Shown: positions 17,323-26,085, counted from the stretch's first letter. The stretch is 64,000 nucleotides of DNA from Alistipes sp. (GCA_017938765.1 JAGBAX010000003.1:165166-229165); one strand, 5' to 3'. Made by a program: numbers and translations. Notes: generated from the sequence alone by a model not told the origin.

Positions 17323-18261
17323 ATGAAGGTTGAGTATATCAAGTGTCACGGGTCGGGCAATGAGTTTGTGATGATAGATACGGTGGCGCAGAAGATGGAT
17401 AATAACATACTGTCAACTCTCTCTGTGGCCGTTTGCGACAGAGTGCGTGGTATAGGTGCAGATGGCATACTACTGCTTGTACAGAACGAGCAGGGACTCT
17501 ATGGTATGCGTATGTTCAACCCCGACGGCTCGGAGGCCGAGATGTGCGGCAACGGCATTCGCTGCATTGCCCGTCTGGCAGAGGGTTATGTTGGCGCAGA
17601 GCAGTTTGACCTCACCTCTGGTGGCAAGGTATACCCTACCGCGCGCTATGCACCAGTCTTTGGGGATATCCCGACATATGGCGTAGAGATTGATGTAAAT
17701 CTGTGGAGCAAGGACTTCGCCTTTACACCTTCAGAGAGTGGCGATTTTATCGGTGGGGTTATTGAGCCTTTACACCCAACACTGCGTTGGACGGCTATCT
17801 CTGTTGGCAATCCACATATTGTATCTGTGGTAGAGAAAACAGACCTTGAGCTGTTAAGTGAGCTTGGAGATAGGGTAAAATCGCTTACTGATATTTTCCC
17901 TAATGGCGTAAATATCAGTATGGTAGAGCTACGCGGGGAGAATTATATCTTTGTTACAACCTTTGAGCGCGGTGCAGGCATAACTCCTTCGTGTGGTACG
18001 GCTATGACAAGTTCCGCGACGGCTATGGCACTGCAGGGGCTGTGTAGCTACAATAGTGACATTACTGTTGAGAATCGCGGTGGCGCAGTAAGGTGTATTT
18101 GCAGGCGCGACACGGGTCTAAAGACCACCCTTATTGGCAATGCTACATATACAGAGAGGGGGCAGATAGAGTTTGACGGCAAAACTTTTGCATTCCAGAC
18201 TAAAGATGTTTTCAGTGGCGAGATTGAGGCGTGGAACTCATTTTTAGAGAGCAGAAAATAG
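17323..18261 (+). CDS. dapF: Diaminopimelate epimerase
   Basis: Interconverts LL- and meso-diaminopimelate for lysine and peptidoglycan synthesis; cytosolic. The 312-aa product begins MKVEYIKCHGSGNEFVMID, the canonical DapF start, so ATG 17323 is chosen over the in-frame TTG at 17293, which coincides with the promoter region. The first catalytic Cys is in EMCGNGIRC (~73-81). The second is in GAGITPSCGTAM (~226-237), where the usual GE(R)GxGxT.aCGTG has become ITPSCGTAM with the Cys kept. SVGNPHIVS (~166-174) is the substrate-binding NPH motif. The gap to the outer-membrane protein gene is only 3 nt. Confidence 0.9.
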   Translation: MKVEYIKCHGSGNEFVMIDTVAQKMDNNILSTLSVAVCDRVRGIGADGILLLVQNEQGLYGMRMFNPDGSEAEMCGNGIRCIARLAEGYVGAEQFDLTSGGKVYPTARYAPVFGDIPTYGVEIDVNLWSKDFAFTPSESGDFIGGVIEPLHPTLRWTAISVGNPHIVSVVEKTDLELLSELGDRVKSLTDIFPNGVNISMVELRGENYIFVTTFERGAGITPSCGTAMTSSATAMALQGLCSYNSDITVENRGGAVRCICRRDTGLKTTLIGNATYTERGQIEFDGKTFAFQTKDVFSGEIEAWNSFLESRK

Positions 18262-18264
18262 TAA

Positions 18265-20643
18265 ATGAGAAGATTGATTGCAAATATAGTAGCATTTGTG
18301 GCGGTAGTATTGACTCTTACCGCCTGCAATGTTACGCGCAATCTTCCAGAGGAGAGCTACCTACTGCAACGCGTTATAGTTCAGCCAGATAAGAGTACGA
18401 ATCGTCACGAGCAGATAACCTCCGAAGATGTATACAAGTATATCCGCCAGACGCCAAACAAGCACTTTTTAGGCACTAACTTCTACGTAGAGGTATACAA
18501 CCTTGCAAACCCTGAGAAGGATAACTGGTGGAACAACCTCAAGCGTCGTATTGGCGAGGAGCCAGTGCTCTTTGACCACACGCAGACCGAAAAGTCAGCA
18601 GAGAATATTAAAATTTATCTCGACTCACGCGGCTACTTCTCCTCTGATGTCTCGTATAGCGTAGATACCACCTATCGCCGCAAGAGGGCGAAGGTTACCT
18701 ACTCCTTCAAGCAGGGCAAGCCATATATTATTGACCGTATAGACTACGACTTTAGGGACCGCTTCCTTGAGCCGATTCTACTACCAGATAGCGTCAACCG
18801 TCTGATACACACTGGCGATATCTTTAACATCGCCACGCTTGATGCCGAGCGCGAGAGAATCGCCGCCCTGCTAAAGAATCGTGGATACTACAACTTCTCG
18901 GTAAACAACATCTCCTACATTGCCGACACTCTCAAGGAGCCATACCGCGTGGCGCTGACGATGATAGTTAAGCAGAAGCTGGCGGGATATACCCCTCGTG
19001 GCGAGGCTATCTATGATAACAATGCCGTCTACCGTCTGCGCAACATTGAGATTATCCCTGGCTATAATGCTGCCGAGGATAAGAGCCGTAGTGACTATAT
19101 GCAGAGCCTTGACACAACGACCTATAACGGTCTTGAGATACTCTTTGACGGCAAGAAGCCATATATCCGCCCAAAGGTGCTTCGCCCAGCGCTGCCACTC
19201 TACTCTGGCGCGATATATAACCACTCGCTGGTTCAGCGCACCTACGACAATCTGCTTCAGATGGGCTTTAAGAGCGCCCGCGTTGCCTTTAGTGAACTTC
19301 CAGACTCGCTCTACGAGCATAAGAATTTCCTCACCTATGTCGGAGGCTCAGACTCTGTGCTTCTGAACTACACACGCGAGAAGTATCTGGACTGTAGGAT
19401 ACTATGCACACCGTCACTAAAGCAGAGTGTCAAGGCGGAGCTTGAGGGCTCAACGACATCAAGCTTCTACGGCGTAAAGGCGACTGTGGGATACCAGAAC
19501 AGAAATATCTTTCGTGGTGCCGAGATGCTGGAGATTACTGGTACTGTAGGATACGAGTATATGAAAGTCCCTGATGCGCTACGCCGCAGTGCTATTGAGT
19601 TTGGACTCTCGGCAGGGCTATCACTCCCGCGCTTCCTCTTCTTTGAGGCCTATGGTCAGAGCCGCATAAATGCTCCTAAGACTCGCTTTGAGATATCGTA
19701 TAACCACCAGAATAGGCCATACTACCGTCGTGATTTGTCAAGTATCGCGTGGTCGTACTCTTGGCGAAATACCCAGCACTCCTCATTTATCATTAAGCCG
19801 ATAAATATCAACTGGGTGAATGTTGGCTATATCAATCAGGATTATTTCAACTCGCTACAGAACGAGTACCTCAAGCGAAGCTACGAGTCTCAGCTTATTG
19901 TGGGACTTGCTGGCTCATATACATACAACAACCCACGCATAGAGAGTTCGCTCAACCAGACGCACATTCGTGTCAATACGGAGCTTGCTGGAAATACAGT
20001 AGACGGCCTTATGCACCTATTCTCTAAGCCTGTTGCAGGTAGCGACTACTACAACTTCCTTGGCATCCGCTACTCTCAGTACTTCCGCGTAGATGTAAAT
20101 GCTTCACAGCGAGTTATGCTTGGCGAGAAGTGTAGCTTTGCAGCGCGAGTATATGCGGGTTTTGGTGTTGCCTATGGCAACTCGCAGGCTATACCATTTG
20201 ACCGTATGTTCTACGCTGGCGGTAGCAACAGTATGCGTGGTTGGGCTCCTCGTACCCTTGGACCAGGTTCAAGTCCTCTGCCAGAGAATGTGGTCTACCC
20301 TACCCAGCTGGGAGATATGAAATTGGAGGCCAATGTAGAGTTCCGCTTCCCAATATGGAGTATGTTTCACGGTGCAACATTCTTTGACTTGGGAAATATC
20401 TGGTATATGGGGCGTGATGGTGTAGAGTACCCAGACAGTTCAGTGTTCCACTTCAAAGACTTCTATAAGCAGTTGGGATTTAATACTGGTATCGGCATCC
20501 GCCTTGATATTAAGTTTGCCATACTGCGCCTTGATTGGGGTATACAGCTTCATAACCCTAATAAACCCGCTGGCGAGCGTTGGATTCATAACTTTAAGTG
20601 GAAGAACACCTCACTCAACTTTGGCGTAGGATACCCATTCTAA
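18265..20643 (+). CDS. BamA/TamA-family outer-membrane protein with lipoprotein-type signal
   Basis: A 792-aa protein. The leader MRRLIANIVAFVAVVLTLTAC gives a lipobox Cys at residue 21. Residues ~30-400 contain POTRA-like segments (SAENIKIYLDSRGYFSSDVSYSV and ERERIAALLKNRGYYNFSV). The C-terminal ~380 residues form an Omp85-type 16-strand barrel with GGSNSMRGWAPRTLGPG (~650-666), the MRGW form of the VRGF lid-loop motif, and a terminal strand ending in GVGYPF with a C-terminal Phe. It is probably a TamA-like translocase or assembly factor in the outer membrane. It is co-transcribed with dapF; the 18-nt gap to dxs allows read-through. Confidence 0.87.
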   Translation: MRRLIANIVAFVAVVLTLTACNVTRNLPEESYLLQRVIVQPDKSTNRHEQITSEDVYKYIRQTPNKHFLGTNFYVEVYNLANPEKDNWWNNLKRRIGEEPVLFDHTQTEKSAENIKIYLDSRGYFSSDVSYSVDTTYRRKRAKVTYSFKQGKPYIIDRIDYDFRDRFLEPILLPDSVNRLIHTGDIFNIATLDAERERIAALLKNRGYYNFSVNNISYIADTLKEPYRVALTMIVKQKLAGYTPRGEAIYDNNAVYRLRNIEIIPGYNAAEDKSRSDYMQSLDTTTYNGLEILFDGKKPYIRPKVLRPALPLYSGAIYNHSLVQRTYDNLLQMGFKSARVAFSELPDSLYEHKNFLTYVGGSDSVLLNYTREKYLDCRILCTPSLKQSVKAELEGSTTSSFYGVKATVGYQNRNIFRGAEMLEITGTVGYEYMKVPDALRRSAIEFGLSAGLSLPRFLFFEAYGQSRINAPKTRFEISYNHQNRPYYRRDLSSIAWSYSWRNTQHSSFIIKPININWVNVGYINQDYFNSLQNEYLKRSYESQLIVGLAGSYTYNNPRIESSLNQTHIRVNTELAGNTVDGLMHLFSKPVAGSDYYNFLGIRYSQYFRVDVNASQRVMLGEKCSFAARVYAGFGVAYGNSQAIPFDRMFYAGGSNSMRGWAPRTLGPGSSPLPENVVYPTQLGDMKLEANVEFRFPIWSMFHGATFFDLGNIWYMGRDGVEYPDSSVFHFKDFYKQLGFNTGIGIRLDIKFAILRLDWGIQLHNPNKPAGERWIHNFKWKNTSLNFGVGYPF

Positions 20644-20661
20644 CGAAAAAACAGAACTACT

Positions 20662-22533
20662 ATGACTCATATTGAATATAACTACCTCTACAAAGTAAAT
20701 TCGCCGTCAGAACTACGACAGCTGACCCTTGATGAGCTTCCACTCTACTGCCGCGAGCTACGCCAGTATATCATTGAGCAGTGCGCTGTAAATCCGGGAC
20801 ACCTCGCCTCATCTCTTGGTGCGGTGGAGATTGCTGTGGCAGTCCACTATGTATACAACACCCCTACAGACAAACTTATCTGGGATGTGGGACATCAGGC
20901 ATACGCCCATAAGATCATCACCGAGCGCCGAGATGCCTTTGTCCGTAACCGCAAAATAGATGGTATCAGCGGCTTCCCGCGTATGGCAGAGAGTGAGTAT
21001 GACGCCTTTGGTGCAGGCCACGCATCGGTCTCTATCTCCGCTGCGCTGGGTATTGGCAAGGCTGCACAGCTTCGTGGCGAACTGATTAAGACTATCGCCG
21101 TTATTGGCGACGGATCTATGACTGGCGGACTGGCCTTTGAGGGACTTAATAATGCGGGTGCAGACAAGAATAACGACCTGCTTGTTATCCTTAACGACAA
21201 CAACATGGCTATAGACCACGCTACAGGAGCGCTGAATAACTACCTGCTGCGTATGTCCACCTCGCGCACCTACAACCGCTTTAAGCGCGGGCTATGGTCT
21301 ATCTTCTCGCACATCCCGCCACTGCTTCGCCTATGCCAAAAGGCGGGCAACGCCATTAAGCATGGACTGCTGCAAAATAGCAACCTCTTTGAGAGCTTCG
21401 GCTTTAGGTATTTCGGACGTATAGATGGGCACGATGTAAAACAACTTGTCACAACACTTACCGCACTGAAGGATATCCGCTCGCCAAAGCTTCTGCACGT
21501 TATTACTACAAAGGGACATGGCTATCAGCCTGCCGAGCAGGACCTTACCGTATGGCACGCGCCAGGTAAGTTCAACCCCGACACTGGCGAGAGAATAAAG
21601 TCTGCCAGCGACATAGACCGCTATCAGGATGTCTTCGGACAGACACTTACAGAGCTTGCCGAGCTTGACAGCTCTGTTGTCGGCGTCACCCCTGCAATGC
21701 CTACAGGCTGCTCTATGAACATAATGATGAGCAAGATGCCCGACCGTTGCTTTGATGTGGGTATTGCCGAGGCTCACGCCGTAACCTTCTCGGCGGGCCT
21801 TGCTGCAGGTGGACAAACACCGTTCTGCAATATCTACTCAACCTTTATGCAGCGTGCATACGATAGCATTATCCACGATGTGGCACTGCAACGCTTACCT
21901 GTCGTCCTCTGCCTTGATCGTGGAGGTATCGTTGGCGAGGATGGAGCTACACATCACGGTGCATTTGACCTCGCATACCTTAGCTGTATCCCCAATATGA
22001 TTGTTGCCGCGCCGAGTGATGAGTTGGAGCTACGCAACCTTATGTATACCGCCCTCAAGGCTGGCACGCCATTCGCAATCCGCTATCCTCGTGGCACGGG
22101 TCGCGGCGTGGAGTGGCGCAATGCAGAGTTTAAGGAGCTACCTATCGGTAAGGGACGAGTGCTATGCGAGGGAGAGGATGTGGCAGTACTTGCTATCGGC
22201 AAGACCTGCGCCTTTGCCCTTGAGGCGGCTCAGAGAGCAGAGGCGGAGGGAGTTTCTGTTGCTGTCTACGACCTGCGCTACGCAAAACCACTTGATTGTG
22301 AGATGATTAAGAGTGTCGGCAGTCGCTTTAGCAGAATTATCACCGTTGAAGATGGGGTACTGCGCGGTGGCGTTGGCGAGGCCGTTACAAAACTGCTTAC
22401 AGATGCTGGTAGTAGTGCAAAGATTACAACTCTGGGCATAGACGACACCTTCGTTGAGCAGGGTACCCCAGCCGAGCTTTACCGCCTCTGCGGATATGAT
22501 GCTCAGGGGATACTTGAAGCGATAAAAGAGTAA
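20662..22533 (+). CDS. dxs: 1-deoxy-D-xylulose-5-phosphate synthase
   Basis: Condenses pyruvate and glyceraldehyde 3-phosphate using thiamine diphosphate, the first step of the MEP isoprenoid pathway; cytosolic. The 623-aa length is normal. The thiamine-binding motif VIGDGSMTGGLAFEGLNN...ILNDNNM (~152-185, GDG..N) is present, as is DVGHQAYAHKII (~75-86) near the N-terminus. In the transketolase-like C-terminal half are IVGEDGATHHGAFDLAYL (~425-442) and PFAIRYPRG. As a ThDP enzyme it depends on the thiamine operon at 39.8-46 kb. It is followed after 8 nt by the TIR gene. Confidence 0.95.
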   Translation: MTHIEYNYLYKVNSPSELRQLTLDELPLYCRELRQYIIEQCAVNPGHLASSLGAVEIAVAVHYVYNTPTDKLIWDVGHQAYAHKIITERRDAFVRNRKIDGISGFPRMAESEYDAFGAGHASVSISAALGIGKAAQLRGELIKTIAVIGDGSMTGGLAFEGLNNAGADKNNDLLVILNDNNMAIDHATGALNNYLLRMSTSRTYNRFKRGLWSIFSHIPPLLRLCQKAGNAIKHGLLQNSNLFESFGFRYFGRIDGHDVKQLVTTLTALKDIRSPKLLHVITTKGHGYQPAEQDLTVWHAPGKFNPDTGERIKSASDIDRYQDVFGQTLTELAELDSSVVGVTPAMPTGCSMNIMMSKMPDRCFDVGIAEAHAVTFSAGLAAGGQTPFCNIYSTFMQRAYDSIIHDVALQRLPVVLCLDRGGIVGEDGATHHGAFDLAYLSCIPNMIVAAPSDELELRNLMYTALKAGTPFAIRYPRGTGRGVEWRNAEFKELPIGKGRVLCEGEDVAVLAIGKTCAFALEAAQRAEAEGVSVAVYDLRYAKPLDCEMIKSVGSRFSRIITVEDGVLRGGVGEAVTKLLTDAGSSAKITTLGIDDTFVEQGTPAELYRLCGYDAQGILEAIKE

Positions 22534-22541
22534 ACGACTAT

Positions 22542-23090
22542 ATGACACCTTTTAACCCCAACGAGTATATCAAGTCCAAACAGCGACCCTTCGTAACTAT
22601 AGACCTCAATCGGCCCGAAACCTACGAAGATAGAGTTCTGGAGCTCAAACGCCGTGCGCAGATTTTTATATCTTATAGCCGCCATAATATTGATATCGCC
22701 AGAAAGATTGAAAGTTCATTAACCGCCAGAGGCTTCAACACTTTTACAGATTTTAATAACCTTGATTATGGTTGCGATTTCGCGTTGACTATTTATAATA
22801 ATATAGAAGAGGCTTCAAAGAATGGCTATTTTCTACCTATCATAACAACCGATTATATTCGGAGTGGATTCGGACGGCAAGAACTAAAACAGGCGATTGA
22901 GCTAAATGGCGATATTATCCCTTGCATTGTTGCAGATAATAACGAGCAGATGCACTCCATTATTGATAAAGAGCCCGAATTAAGATTTCTATTAGCAAGT
23001 AAACCGTATAAAAGGATATCCGCAGGGGAAAATCTTGACCAATCGGTAGAGGAGTTTTGTGACTGGCTTGTCAGTGTTGACCTTGCCTGA
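22542..23090 (+). CDS. Stand-alone TIR-domain protein
   Basis: A 182-aa soluble protein, mostly one TIR domain. The domain runs from about residue 38 (AQIFISYSRHNIDIARKIESSLTARGFNTFTD) to 130 (IIPCIVAD). The first strand and loop IFISYSRHN is box 1. SGFGRQELKQAIE around 108-120 has a Glu (~114) at the place of the catalytic NADase glutamate of TIR enzymes. About 37 residues precede the domain and ~50 follow; no TM or signal peptide is seen. The gene is more A+T-rich than dxs and sits between dxs and tRNA-Leu. NAD cleavage or an immune/signalling role is inferred only; no partner defence gene is adjacent. Confidence 0.85.
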   Translation: MTPFNPNEYIKSKQRPFVTIDLNRPETYEDRVLELKRRAQIFISYSRHNIDIARKIESSLTARGFNTFTDFNNLDYGCDFALTIYNNIEEASKNGYFLPIITTDYIRSGFGRQELKQAIELNGDIIPCIVADNNEQMHSIIDKEPELRFLLASKPYKRISAGENLDQSVEEFCDWLVSVDLA

Positions 23091-23142
23091 AACCGTTAAA
23101 AGGGCGATTTTTCACAAAAAAAGTAAAAAACTCTCCAAAATA

Positions 23143-23174
23143 TTTGGATGATAAAAAAATTTACCCTACCTTTG
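23143..23174 (+). promoter_or_regulatory. tRNA-Leu promoter (TTTG-N20-TACCTTTG)
   Basis: TTTG at 23143-23146, a 20-bp spacer and TACCTTTG at 23167-23174 match the Bacteroidetes consensus. The tRNA 5' end is 31 nt downstream, a usual 5' leader for RNase P processing. Confidence 0.88.
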
Positions 23175-23205
23175 CACCGCTATTGAGAAAGATAGCGACT
23201 TGTAG

Positions 23206-23292
23206 GCCCAGGTGGTGGAATTGGTAGACACGCTACTTTGAGGGGGTAGTGGGCATTAGCCCGTGTGAGTTCGAGTCTCGTCCTGGGCACCA
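23206..23292 (+). tRNA. tRNA-Leu (anticodon GAG)
   Basis: An 87-nt class II tRNA with encoded CCA (23290-23292). Acceptor arm GCCCAGG (23206-23212) pairs with CCTGGGC (23282-23288); the discriminator base is A. The D arm has GGTAGACAC, the anticodon loop TTTGAGG gives GAG, the long variable arm is GGGCATTAGCCC, and the T loop is TTCGAGT. It is flanked by its own promoter and terminator. The GAG anticodon reads CTC and CTT leucine codons. Confidence 0.97.
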
Positions 23293-23304
23293 AATGGCAA
23301 AAAA

Positions 23305-23332
23305 GAGTTGGAAAATTTCCAACTCTTTTTTT
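23305..23332 (+). terminator. Terminator of tRNA-Leu
   Basis: GAGTTGGAAA (23305-23314) pairs with TTTCCAACTC (23316-23325), followed by a run of seven T. It starts 13 nt after the tRNA 3' end. Confidence 0.92.
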
Positions 23333-23395
23333 CTCCACTTGTTCCTCCCAACAGAAACTTAATCTTTACTGTCGCCATATTATTACCATTATAAA

Positions 23396-23424
23396 ATAAA
23401 AAGTGGCGGAAATATTCCGCCACT
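23396..23424 (-). terminator. Terminator of the glycerophosphodiesterase gene
   Basis: On the minus strand, AGTGGCGGAA-TAT-TTCCGCCACT (23402-23424) is followed by TTTTTATTTT. It lies 23 nt after the stop codon. The 60 nt between this and the tRNA terminator contain nothing else I can identify. Confidence 0.9.
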
Positions 23425-23446
23425 ATACTTAGAAAGATATTTAATA

Positions 23447-24307
23447 CTATTTCTGTGGCTTCTCGTAGCCCTTAATCTTTACGAATGGAAGGTTCTTCTC
23501 AGCCCACTCCGCAACCTCAAAGAAGCGGTCGCAGCACATAGCATCGCAACCAAGAGCAGCACCAAGGAAGAAGTCCTCCTTGTTGTTTCCTGGCCACAGA
23601 GATACAATCATACCGAGCTTATGGCCCAAGCGAATAGTTGAACGTGTTGTACCGTCCATCTTACAACCTACGCGCATAATACCCATATTGTAAGCCTCCA
23701 TAAGAATCTCTGGAGATGCTGGTTTGCTCTTCAGAAGCATCATCTCTGCCTCTGGGTGCAGGCGCTTCATAACATTCAGTGCGCGCTTGTCAAAAGATGT
23801 AAAGAGGTAGAGTGAAGATTCTGGCTTATTTGGCATTGTCATATTCCACAGCTTCTCGCACAGCTCTACAAGCTTAGCCTCTGTATATAGCTCTGGAATG
23901 GTCTTAATCTCCCACTCAATGTACATATTTGGTTTGTCAGCAAGGAAGTCTGCAAGCTCCTGACACAATGCCAGAGGGTTACCAGACTTAGTCTTAATCT
24001 TAAGGCACTCCTTAGTTGTAAGGTCCTCAGTCTGAACATCTACGCCACAAGTACGGTAGAGAGACTCGTCGTGGCTAAGAATAAGGTCGCCAGAGCCAGT
24101 CATACGAACATCGGTCTCAAAGCCACGAGCACCACGAGCATAAGCCTCACGGAAGGCGAGCATAGTGTTCTCGTCATACTCAAAGCGGCTACCTCGGTGA
24201 GCAAAGAACTGAACTGTTGGGTAGTCCTCAACTCTGCTCTGTGCAGTTGCAAAGTCTGCAGAGAAGAGTGCTGCAGCAAATGCTGCCAACATAAATAATC
24301 TTTTCAT
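23447..24307 (-). CDS. Glycerophosphodiester phosphodiesterase, exported
   Basis: A 286-aa protein with a signal peptide (MKRLFMLAAFAAALFSADFATA, then QSRVE), so it acts in the periplasm or outside. GDPD motifs: FFAHRGSRFEYDENT (His-Arg catalytic pair, ~34-48), GFETDVRMTGSGDLILSHDESLYRTC (metal ligands E.D and the second catalytic His, ~63-88), and EWEIKT (~130-135). It hydrolyses glycerophosphodiesters from phospholipids to glycerol 3-phosphate and an alcohol. It is monocistronic, with a -7 element at 24348-24355 and a terminator. Confidence 0.92.
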   Translation of the reverse strand: MKRLFMLAAFAAALFSADFATAQSRVEDYPTVQFFAHRGSRFEYDENTMLAFREAYARGARGFETDVRMTGSGDLILSHDESLYRTCGVDVQTEDLTTKECLKIKTKSGNPLALCQELADFLADKPNMYIEWEIKTIPELYTEAKLVELCEKLWNMTMPNKPESSLYLFTSFDKRALNVMKRLHPEAEMMLLKSKPASPEILMEAYNMGIMRVGCKMDGTTRSTIRLGHKLGMIVSLWPGNNKEDFFLGAALGCDAMCCDRFFEVAEWAEKNLPFVKIKGYEKPQK

Positions 24308-24347
24308 TTCTGTTATTTGTTTAAGGTTAAAAAATCTTTCTAATCGT

Positions 24348-24355
24348 CAAAGGTA
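24348..24355 (-). promoter_or_regulatory. -7 promoter element (TACCTTTG on the minus strand)
   Basis: CAAAGGTA on the plus strand reads TACCTTTG on the minus strand, 40 nt before the GDPD start. A convincing -33 element is not visible. Confidence 0.65.
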
Positions 24356-24430
24356 GTAAATTTTATTGAAAATGCGAAATCAAGTTTAACTTTTTCATCC
24401 CAAAAAGCTCTATATAGATGAAATAATTAT

Positions 24431-24438
24431 TAACTTTG
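24431..24438 (+). promoter_or_regulatory. -7 promoter element (TAACTTTG) abutting the start codon
   Basis: TAACTTTG ends only 4 nt before ATG 24443. Because this element is centred near -7, transcription would begin at or next to the start codon, predicting a leaderless or nearly leaderless mRNA. No clear -33 TTTG is present. Confidence 0.6.
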
Positions 24439-24442
24439 TTGT

Positions 24443-24811
24443 ATGAAAAAGATACTATCAACTCTAATTTTTCTTGCCGTAGCAATCACTGCTCAGGCTC
24501 AAGATTTGGCGGCCGTAAGTGGTACGCCAGTACCAAAAAAGAGCGCGCAGACCATTGTTGGCGCACTTGTAACATTCACATCCGAGTGGGATGCAGAGCT
24601 AAAATATCAGCGCAAGGTTGACTCTGAAGGTTTCCGCGTTGTTCTTCCAAAGGGCGGATATATTCTTACTATCGAGGCCGATGGATACGAGACCTATCAT
24701 CACGAGATAGAGGTTGACGAGCCAAATATAGACCTCAGTTTAATAGTAATGCTAACTACAGAGCAGGCCGCTGAGCGAGATGCCAAACGCAAGAAGCGCG
24801 CAGCAAGATAG
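24443..24811 (+). CDS. Small exported protein with carboxypeptidase-regulatory-like beta domain
   Basis: A 122-aa product with signal peptide MKKILSTLIFLAVAITAQA. Residues ~35-105 (IVGALVTFTSEWDAELKYQRKVDSEGFRVVLPKGGYILTIEADGYETYHHEIEV) have the pattern of a CarboxypepD_reg/PEGA-like beta sandwich: a G..V strand, a central D-GF turn, and LPKGGYILTIEADGYE. The C-terminus is basic (RDAKRKKRAAR). Function unknown; such domains often serve as binding or assembly modules. The stop overlaps the terminator stem. Confidence 0.72.
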   Translation: MKKILSTLIFLAVAITAQAQDLAAVSGTPVPKKSAQTIVGALVTFTSEWDAELKYQRKVDSEGFRVVLPKGGYILTIEADGYETYHHEIEVDEPNIDLSLIVMLTTEQAAERDAKRKKRAAR

Positions 24812-24851
24812 AGAGCAAGCACCGCCTTTTGAGCGGTGCTTGTTCTCTATC
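24807..24851. terminator. Long hairpin between convergent genes, likely bidirectional terminator
   Basis: GATAGAGAGCAAGCACCGC (24807-24825) pairs with GCGGTGCTTGTTCTCTATC (24833-24851), a 19-bp stem with one mismatch and a 7-nt loop. The stem includes the TAG stop of the plus-strand gene. No T-run follows on the plus strand, so termination strength is uncertain; it also faces the 3' end of the minus-strand cluster. Confidence 0.7.
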
Positions 24852-24908
24852 AGAATCTACGCATCATATCCCTTGCTCTTCTGCCAGAAGTAGAGTCAAG
24901 TTGTCTGT

Positions 24909-25361
24909 TTACTGCAATGTATCCGGCAGACTCTCAATGCGAGTATAGATAGAGATATTCTGACTGTCGTCCGTAGCTGTCCAGCGCATTGTTGAGGCTG
25001 TAAGCTCCACCTTGTAGCGGTGAGACCAGTCAAAGTAGTTATACTCATCTGTGCCGTAGTTTCCGCGAATCACTGCGCCATGAGTAGGGTCTGTATCAAT
25101 AAAGTAGTGTCCGCTACGCTTTTGACCATACATCGTACCGATATTCTGATAGATAGTATATGCGCGGTCTGTAATCTCAAAGCAGATGTAGACATAGTCC
25201 CCCTCTTGTAGCGTTGCGCCGTTGTCAAAGCTTGTCAGCGCCCACACGCCCGCAAGGTTTACGGGTGTAACATCTACCAGAGGCTCGCTCTGCTCACTTG
25301 TCTCCTTACTACAGCCACACAGAGTCAAAAGTGTAAAAAGTAGTGTAATGTATCGTCTCAT
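24909..25361 (-). CDS. Small lipoprotein, lipocalin-like
   Basis: A 150-aa lipoprotein (MRRYITLLFTLLTLCGC, Cys17); the ATG at 25361 is chosen over the in-frame TTG at 25370 because the signal peptide begins there. The mature part, NLAGVWALTSFDNG...GDYVYICFEITDRAYTIYQNIG, resembles the lipocalin-like beta-barrel start (l.G.W.l) found in many Bacteroidetes lipoproteins. It is the last gene of the SusC/D-headed cluster, one nucleotide after the DUF1573 gene. Ligand unknown. Confidence 0.72.
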   Translation of the reverse strand: MRRYITLLFTLLTLCGCSKETSEQSEPLVDVTPVNLAGVWALTSFDNGATLQEGDYVYICFEITDRAYTIYQNIGTMYGQKRSGHYFIDTDPTHGAVIRGNYGTDEYNYFDWSHRYKVELTASTMRWTATDDSQNISIYTRIESLPDTLQ

Positions 25362-25362
25362 A

Positions 25363-26085
25363 TTACTCAATTTTTATCTCTCTTTTTGAGGGTGCATACT
25401 CCCCCACAATATATAGTTTCATCTTCTGCTGCTTCTCTCCACGAAGCACAACAACCAAGTCCCCCTCCTCGCCTGCTTGGAGTGTTTTCGGCTCGGTATA
25501 TACCTCAATATTCTCTGACGAGAGCAGACTATCTTTTGTTACTGTCACCGCCCTATTGCTGCCATTCATACAGGCTATGCGCTCGGTTGTATTACAGTCA
25601 ATCTTTACGCTCGGCTGACGAAGCAACAACGCTCCGCAAGCATACGGGTAGTCGCCTCGGTGGTCACTATCCGCCACAACATAGCCCTTTACACCAATTA
25701 CGGCTGTAGGTATTGCCATATCAGCAGCATAGAGCGTTACCCTATGGCTAAACGGTCCTGGATAGCCCTTACCAGAGAGTGACAAAACAACCTTAGCACT
25801 CTGTCCCGCCCGAACAACACCACTTGTCGCCGTAAGGCATCGGCAGGATGTTGTTGTGCGATAGGCCATTGCCACACTCCCTACATTTTTAATCTCAACA
25901 CTGCGCTCTACCCTATCACTCTCTGCTATGCGCCCAAAATCAACAACTCTACTCTCTACAACAAGCGCACTCTCTACTGTCCGAGGATTGGCAATGCTAT
26001 CAAGCACAGCCTTTGGCACAAGTCGTATCTGCGCCACTGCGCCAACATAAACAAGGCAGAGTATAAGAGTCAAAAAGTTACGCAT
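25363..26085 (-). CDS. DUF1573-family exported protein
   Basis: A 240-aa protein with an N-terminal signal (MRNFLTLILCLVYVGAVA). Residues ~40-130 (ESRVVDFGRIAESDRVERSVEIKNVGSVAMAYRTTTSCRCLTATSGVVRAGQSAKVVLSL) show the DUF1573 pattern: FG.i..g......f.ikN.G, then SCgCt......i..G....i.v. Such domains are ASPM/MSP-like beta sandwiches of the periplasm or cell surface. ATG 26085 overlaps the protease stop (TAATG), so translation is coupled to the subtilisin gene. Its role in the locus is unknown. Confidence 0.8.
   Translation of the reverse strand: MRNFLTLILCLVYVGAVAQIRLVPKAVLDSIANPRTVESALVVESRVVDFGRIAESDRVERSVEIKNVGSVAMAYRTTTSCRCLTATSGVVRAGQSAKVVLSLSGKGYPGPFSHRVTLYAADMAIPTAVIGVKGYVVADSDHRGDYPYACGALLLRQPSVKIDCNTTERIACMNGSNRAVTVTKDSLLSSENIEVYTEPKTLQAGEEGDLVVVLRGEKQQKMKLYIVGEYAPSKREIKIE

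Noticed and set aside
22542-23090. TIR protein as part of a Thoeris or CBASS system
   Set aside because: No ThsA, cyclase, SAVED or other partner gene adjoins it; the neighbours are dxs and a tRNA.
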